From an uncultured Lentisphaeria bacterium (GTDB lineage: Bacteria; Verrucomicrobiota; Lentisphaeria; JABSQK01; CAJWLW01): a DNA stretch of 9,008 nucleotides. The stretch covers positions 1 to 9,008 of the forward strand of contig CAJWLW010000194.1 in NCBI GenBank assembly GCA_913042885.1, given 5' to 3'. The translations under genes were made by a program, and so were the position numbers. Below the pieces are notes generated by a model. It saw only the letters and a program-made list of their open reading frames with translations. It was not told the DNA's origin and searched no databases. The first letter of the stretch is position 1. Every line of letters starts with the position of its first letter. Positions 5,598 through 9,008 of this stretch are shown here, in pieces.

Positions 5598-7298
5598 GTG
5601 TTTGATATTTTGGTTCAACTGTTGATACTTGCGGGCGCGCTGGGTGTGTTCCTGCTGGGCATGAAGATAATGTCCGAGGCGCTGCAAAAGGTTGCAGGTG
5701 CTCGGCTCAAAGAAATCTTGTCCAAGATTACGTCCAATCGGTTCAGCGGGGTGATTGCGGGTCTGACGGTGACCATTGTGGTACAATCCAGCTCTGCGAC
5801 AACCGTCATGTTGGTGAGCTTCGTAAACGCCGAATTGTTGTCGCTGGTTCAGTCCATCGGCGTCATCTATGGCGCGAATATCGGCACCACGGTCACGGCC
5901 TGGTTGGTGGCCCTGTTGGGGTTCAAGGTGAAGATTACCGCCTTTGCGCTCCCCGCTGTGGGGATTGGTATGGCCATGACCTTTATGAAGCATCGTCGGA
6001 CCCGGCAGTGGGGCGAGGTACTGACGGGATTTGGCGTGCTCTTTCTGGGCTTGCATCTGCTCAAGAAGTCGGTACCGGGCATTGAAGACTCTTCCCAGAT
6101 GGAGTGGGTCGCTCACCTCACGCACTACGGATTTGGGAGTGTCCTGATCTTCCTCGCGATCGGTACGGTACTCACCATAATACTTCAGTCCAGTTCTGCG
6201 ACAACCACGTTGACCCTGACCCTGGCCGCTTTGGGATGGATTCCCTACGAGTATGCAGCTGCGATGGTGTTGGGTGAAAACATCGGGACTACGGCCACAG
6301 CTAATCTTGCAGCCATTGGTGGTTCCAAAAACGCAAAGCGTGCGGGCGCAGCACATTTCTTCTTCAACGTCTTTGGGGTCCTGTGGGCGCTGGCGCTCAT
6401 GAAGATTTACCTGTTTCCAGTGGTGGACATGTTGGTACCGGGCGATCCAACGCTAGACATGCTGGATTTGCAGGATAATGCGACGGCAAAGCTGGTGGCA
6501 GGGGGAGTGATCACCACTCATTTGGCTATGTTCCATACACTATTCAATGTGACCAATACGCTGGTAATGCTGCCCTTTGTCCACCAGTTGTCGAGGTTGG
6601 TGCAGCGGATCGTCAAGTCGGATGCCGCCGGGTTCGAGAAACATCTGCGCTTCTTGAACATCAATTTGATCAACACGCCGAATTTGATGATCGTGCAGGC
6701 CCAGAAAGAGATGCAACATCTTCTGGAAGTCGTGCAGACCATGTTCTCGGATTCGATGAAGATTCTACGAAGTGGTGGAAACTATATGGGGCACCTCGTA
6801 GAGGAGACCCTGGAACGGGAGGCCCTGACCGACGAACTGGAGGCCGGGATCCACAGCCATCTCTCGGTATTAGCGGGAAAAACGACCTCAGTAGAGGCGT
6901 CGACAGAGATTGCCCACCTCTTGGAGAATACTCATCGGTTGGAGCGGATGGCGGATCATTGTGCGGTGCTGGTACGTATTGCCAGCCGAAACCATGATCG
7001 CTCACGATACTTTGAAGAGGAGCTCTCTGCGGGTTTGGGTCAGATCGGAGACCTTGTCAAGAAGTCCATGAATCATGTGGACCTCTATCTGGCAGGTACA
7101 GGAAGTCCTCAGGCGGCGGAAGAGATTGAAAACGAGATTGATGAGGTCCGTCGGGTACTTCGTGAGCGCTCCATTCAGCGACTACAGGACCCAGAAGAGA
7201 ATATCAAGATCGGGCTGGCTTTCTTGGATGTACTGAGTCATCTGGAAGAAATCGGGGATTTGGCGATCGGAATTATCCGTCGATCTGAATCCGCTTGA
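5598..7298 (+). CDS. Na+/phosphate cotransporter family protein with C-terminal PhoU-like domain (NptA/YjbB type)
   Basis: The family moves inorganic phosphate across the cytoplasmic membrane coupled to sodium. Two inverted Na/Pi-cotransporter repeats are evident: QSSSATT at residues 63-69 and again at 197-203, each followed by a conserved Asn-Ile-Gly-Thr block (GANIGTT, then GENIGTT). About eight hydrophobic helices fill residues 1-340. After about residue 355 the protein turns soluble and helical, with PhoU-type features such as HRLERMADHC and SHLEEIGDLA, a tail common in bacterial members and thought to be regulatory. The start is uncertain: GAGGTGAT (5586-5593) is an excellent Shine-Dalgarno spaced for the GTG at 5598, while ATG 5592 and GTG 5589 overlap it. 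Codon use differs from neighbours, with more TTG leucine and TCC serine. It is probably a single-gene unit. Export of phosphate rather than import cannot be excluded. Confidence 0.92.
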   Translation: MFDILVQLLILAGALGVFLLGMKIMSEALQKVAGARLKEILSKITSNRFSGVIAGLTVTIVVQSSSATTVMLVSFVNAELLSLVQSIGVIYGANIGTTVTAWLVALLGFKVKITAFALPAVGIGMAMTFMKHRRTRQWGEVLTGFGVLFLGLHLLKKSVPGIEDSSQMEWVAHLTHYGFGSVLIFLAIGTVLTIILQSSSATTTLTLTLAALGWIPYEYAAAMVLGENIGTTATANLAAIGGSKNAKRAGAAHFFFNVFGVLWALALMKIYLFPVVDMLVPGDPTLDMLDLQDNATAKLVAGGVITTHLAMFHTLFNVTNTLVMLPFVHQLSRLVQRIVKSDAAGFEKHLRFLNINLINTPNLMIVQAQKEMQHLLEVVQTMFSDSMKILRSGGNYMGHLVEETLEREALTDELEAGIHSHLSVLAGKTTSVEASTEIAHLLENTHRLERMADHCAVLVRIASRNHDRSRYFEEELSAGLGQIGDLVKKSMNHVDLYLAGTGSPQAAEEIENEIDEVRRVLRERSIQRLQDPEENIKIGLAFLDVLSHLEEIGDLAIGIIRRSESA

Positions 7299-7473
7299 GG
7301 CCAGCACAACCGAAAGTCCGCGACCGGCACGTGCTTGGTATCCTCTCTCTTTGTCTCGCGGGATGGGGTGCCGTGAAGTCTGGACATGACCCTGGAGTTG
7401 GCCATATGGGACAGTGCCGGCTAGTCAATGACGCTGTCGAGTGCCTCTGTATTATAACGGTCCCGGTGCCGGA

Positions 7474-8358
7474 TCAGGGTCCGCCGGGCGGCGGGTCGGA
7501 CTGGCTCCAGACCTCCACGTAGTTGGGATCGCCGCCATCGAAGACATGCTTGTTGCGATCGGTGTGACCGTCCAGATAGGTGATGTTGGCGGTCGCGCCA
7601 GGATGCCGGAAGGCATACATCCAGCCGCGGTTCGTGATTCCCCAGGCCGTGTCGGCATTCCACTCGTAGTAATTGCCGACCCAGCCCCAGCCGGGCTCGT
7701 GCTTGTCCATGATCAGCGGCGCCGCGTCGGCGCCGCCGCCGGCGCCGTCATTGTAGTAGGCGCCGCTGCCGAAGCCACGACGGGATAGAGAAGTGTCGCC
7801 GTACCCGACGTAGTAGTTGTACTGGTTGATGCTCCAGTTCATGGCGAAACTGCAGTGGTCGAGATCGCTGTCGTACGCCGTGGTAACTGGATTCGGCTGC
7901 TTGCAGTTGTTGTCCGCGGTGCCGAAGACATGGCCGGTCTCCGCGGCGCAGCGGTAGGCTGGCCAGCGCCGCTCGGTGTAGGCCCAGCCCGATGGTCCCG
8001 GCGTGGTCACGCCGCCATGCACTTCGCCTTCACCCAGGTAGCCCTCCTTGCCCAGCGTCCGCCACCAGTGGTAGGTAAACGGGAAAAAGTCGTCATTGTC
8101 CTCGGCGAACATGGCAAAAGCATAGTACACCTGCCGTTGATTATTGCGGCAGTCGGCCGCTATACTGGCGGCCTTGGCTGCCTGCAGACTGGGAAGCAGG
8201 AATGACGCCAGGATGGCAATTATGGCAATGACGACAAGCAGTTCAATGAGCGTGAATCCGGCGAACGCCCCCTGCATCTGCCACGACCGCCAGGGCTGGT
8301 TCGCGGTTGCGGCAGGCCTCGCCACGACCCGGCACCCGGTGAGGGGGGATATATTCAC
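7474..8358 (-). CDS. Pseudopilin-like protein with prepilin N-terminus and H-X9-DG-type C-terminus
   Basis: The protein has a type IV prepilin signature: a peptidase site AG|FTLIE (G34, F35, with E39 at mature +5), followed by a hydrophobic helix [17 protein letters not shown]. Next comes the block [12 protein letters not shown]...EDNDDFFPF. The C-terminus holds R251-H252 and a YLDGH motif (D263, G264, H265). These are hallmarks of the large pseudopilin-like (DUF1559-related) families of Lentisphaerota, Planctomycetota and Verrucomicrobiota. It should be an inner-membrane or cell-surface protein processed by prepilin peptidase; the exact role of such paralogues is unknown. The GTG at 8358 gives a 34-residue leader; GTG 8325 (23 residues) or ATG 8277 (7 residues, no basic residue) are alternatives, and none has a good Shine-Dalgarno. 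The start is 7 nt after the yhcH-like stop, so the two are probably co-transcribed. No terminator is seen in the 175-bp convergent gap downstream. Confidence 0.88.
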   Translation of the reverse strand: MNISPLTGCRVVARPAATANQPWRSWQMQGAFAGFTLIELLVVIAIIAILASFLLPSLQAAKAASIAADCRNNQRQVYYAFAMFAEDNDDFFPFTYHWWRTLGKEGYLGEGEVHGGVTTPGPSGWAYTERRWPAYRCAAETGHVFGTADNNCKQPNPVTTAYDSDLDHCSFAMNWSINQYNYYVGYGDTSLSRRGFGSGAYYNDGAGGGADAAPLIMDKHEPGWGWVGNYYEWNADTAWGITNRGWMYAFRHPGATANITYLDGHTDRNKHVFDGGDPNYVEVWSQSDPPPGGP

Positions 8359-8365
8359 AAAGAGC

Positions 8366-8815
8366 CTACACGGCGACTTTGACGACTACTTTGCTGACTT
8401 CGCAGGGGGTGCCAGCAGCGATCTGCGGCATATGCGCGTCCTGCGGGCCGAGGATAATGAACGTGCCGGCCGGCATGGTCAAAAAGTCACCCTCCCCTTC
8501 CAGCAGCAGGTAGTCGTCCTTGTCTTCATACGCCTTGCTGACGGTCAGGCCATCGAGGTTCGCGTAGCCCATACGCTCGTTGCCGCTGACAACGTACTGC
8601 ACGTCGATATACCGGCGATGCGCTTCCCACAGCCCCTTGCTGACATCTTTGGTGGTGTAGGCCTGCACCATGGCATAGATAGCGTCGCCGTCGATGTCGT
8701 AGCGGCCGAGTTCCATCCCGGTAAAATCGGTGTCCCGCAGATAAGCGAGAGCGGCAGTGAGACGGGGCGCCACACCATCGTAGATTGCGGCATTGTCGAT
8801 GTGGTCGATGATCAT
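8366..8815 (-). CDS. YhcH/YjgK/YiaL family protein (DUF386, EbgC-like)
   Basis: The 149-residue protein is the usual family length and carries its landmarks: [16 protein letters not shown] (residues 63-78, with E64 and H66) and the metal-associated GPQDAHMP (H128) before a strand ending SKVVVKV. Members form a cupin-like beta barrel that binds a metal and are linked to sugar metabolism. Examples are EbgC, the beta-galactosidase subunit, and YhcH, encoded with sialic-acid catabolic genes, for which an anomerase-like role has been proposed. The protein is expected to be cytoplasmic. The start at 8815 is set by AGGAGA (8825-8830 on the minus strand), 9 nt away. The pseudopilin gene follows after 7 nt. 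No glycosidase or sugar kinase is in view to narrow the substrate, so only the family is assigned. Confidence 0.92.
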   Translation of the reverse strand: MIIDHIDNAAIYDGVAPRLTAALAYLRDTDFTGMELGRYDIDGDAIYAMVQAYTTKDVSKGLWEAHRRYIDVQYVVSGNERMGYANLDGLTVSKAYEDKDDYLLLEGEGDFLTMPAGTFIILGPQDAHMPQIAAGTPCEVSKVVVKVAV

Positions 8816-8835
8816 GATCCGGATTCTCCTTTGGC

Positions 8836-8889
8836 AGGTTGAACGGCCAACCTACAATTGCCCGCGGCACATTGCAACGTCATGTGACG
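8836..8889. promoter_or_regulatory. Divergent control region between the yhcH-like and ABC ATPase genes
   Basis: The 115-bp divergent gap contains two short inverted repeats: AGGTTG/CAACCT (8836-8841, 8848-8853) and CGTCA/TGACG (8878-8882, 8885-8889). Between them lies TTGCAA (8872-8877), its own reverse complement. TTGCAA could act as a -35 for the minus-strand gene, with TAGGTT (8854-8849) after a 17-bp spacer. It could also serve the plus-strand gene, with TACCTT (8894-8899) after 16 bp. All hexamer matches are weak. The first repeat overlaps the minus-strand -10, as a repressor operator would. This assignment is inference only. Confidence 0.25.
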
Positions 8890-8930
8890 GGTGTACCTTT
8901 TTCCCTTGTTTTCACGGGAGACTGGGGTAG

Positions 8931-9008
8931 ATGCCGGACACAGACGACAGTACGATTCAGGACATTGTCATTCGGGCAATCGACGTCAAGCGCTACTACG
9001 GCAGCGGC
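8931..9008 (+). CDS. ABC transporter ATP-binding protein, N-terminal 26 residues only
   Basis: An ATG at 8931 opens a frame running off the window end. GGGAG at 8916-8920 lies 10 nt upstream and GGGG at 8924-8927 lies 3 nt upstream. After a short acidic start (MPDTDDST) the peptide reads IVIRAIDVKRYYGSG. This resembles the first strand of ABC ATPases, where a strand ending near V-x-K-x-Y precedes the A-loop aromatic and a G-x-G; MacB/LolD-type exporters often show YGSG at this point. The Walker A motif and all other diagnostic motifs are outside the window, so the substrate cannot be named and even the family call is moderate. It is divergent from the yhcH-like gene. Confidence 0.6.
   Translation, partial: MPDTDDSTIQDIVIRAIDVKRYYGSG

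Noticed and set aside
5580..6356. 258-codon minus-strand frame antisense to the Na+/phosphate transporter
   Set aside because: It shows no motif, has antisense-like composition and covers the QSSSATT-encoding part of a clear family member.
7326..7335. GCACGTGC palindrome in the convergent gap
   Set aside because: It is a single 8-bp palindrome between two gene ends with no promoter or T-run nearby, so it is most likely chance.
7295..7522. 75-codon frame starting at TTG in the convergent gap
   Set aside because: There is no ribosome-binding site or known motif, it begins inside the transporter stop region and runs into the pseudopilin gene on the other strand.
7725..7765. GC-only repeats of GGCGCCG in the pseudopilin gene
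   Set aside because: They encode a Gly/Ala-rich segment and fit codon bias; there is no regular period or mobile-element feature.

Overview
The window looks like a chromosomal segment from a moderately GC-rich bacterium of the Planctomycetota-Verrucomicrobiota-Chlamydiota group, most probably Lentisphaerota. The best clue is a minus-strand pseudopilin-like protein with an [16 protein letters not shown] prepilin segment, a following Cys-x2-Asn-x2-Gln block and a C-terminal Arg-His...Asp-Gly-His motif. That architecture is amplified in those phyla. A Hanks-type kinase with an N-terminal zinc ribbon fits the same group. The placement is inference from protein style; no marker gene is present.

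Layout: (1) 1-238, minus strand, the 5' end of a zinc-ribbon Ser/Thr kinase gene. It is divergent, with only 22 bp between start codons, from (2) a secreted UshA-type 5'-nucleotidase/metallophosphoesterase (261-1778). (3) A pdxS-pdxT pair (1858-3346) encodes the two-subunit pyridoxal 5'-phosphate synthase. (4) tRNA-Lys(TTT) (3445-3520) has its own promoter and is followed after 19 nt by a SAM hydroxide adenosyltransferase (DUF62) gene (3540-4340). (5) A possible 50-codon ORF (4353-4505) overlaps by ATGA the start of pssA, phosphatidylserine synthase (4502-5374). (6) An AT-rich gap precedes a Na+/phosphate cotransporter with a PhoU-like tail (5598-7298). (7) On the minus strand, a YhcH/YjgK/YiaL sugar-metabolism protein (8815-8366) and the pseudopilin-like protein (8358-7474) form a likely operon. 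(8) From 8931, plus strand, a cut-off gene has the opening of an ABC transporter ATPase.

Most of the content is housekeeping: PLP synthesis, SAM hydrolysis, phospholipid head-group synthesis, and phosphate scavenging and uptake. The nucleotidase (phosphate release outside the cytoplasm) and the Na+/Pi transporter (phosphate import) are functionally complementary but not adjacent.

The most unusual signal is a textbook intrinsic-terminator shape (7-bp perfect stem, 7-nt loop, eight T) inside the DUF62 coding sequence at 3877-3905. It lies downstream of a tRNA with no terminator of its own and of a start codon with no visible Shine-Dalgarno. This suggests that the tRNA-Lys transcript may run into the DUF62 gene and stop there when the gene is not translated. 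I saw no phage, transposon, CRISPR array or defence system, and no clear previously undescribed multi-gene system.
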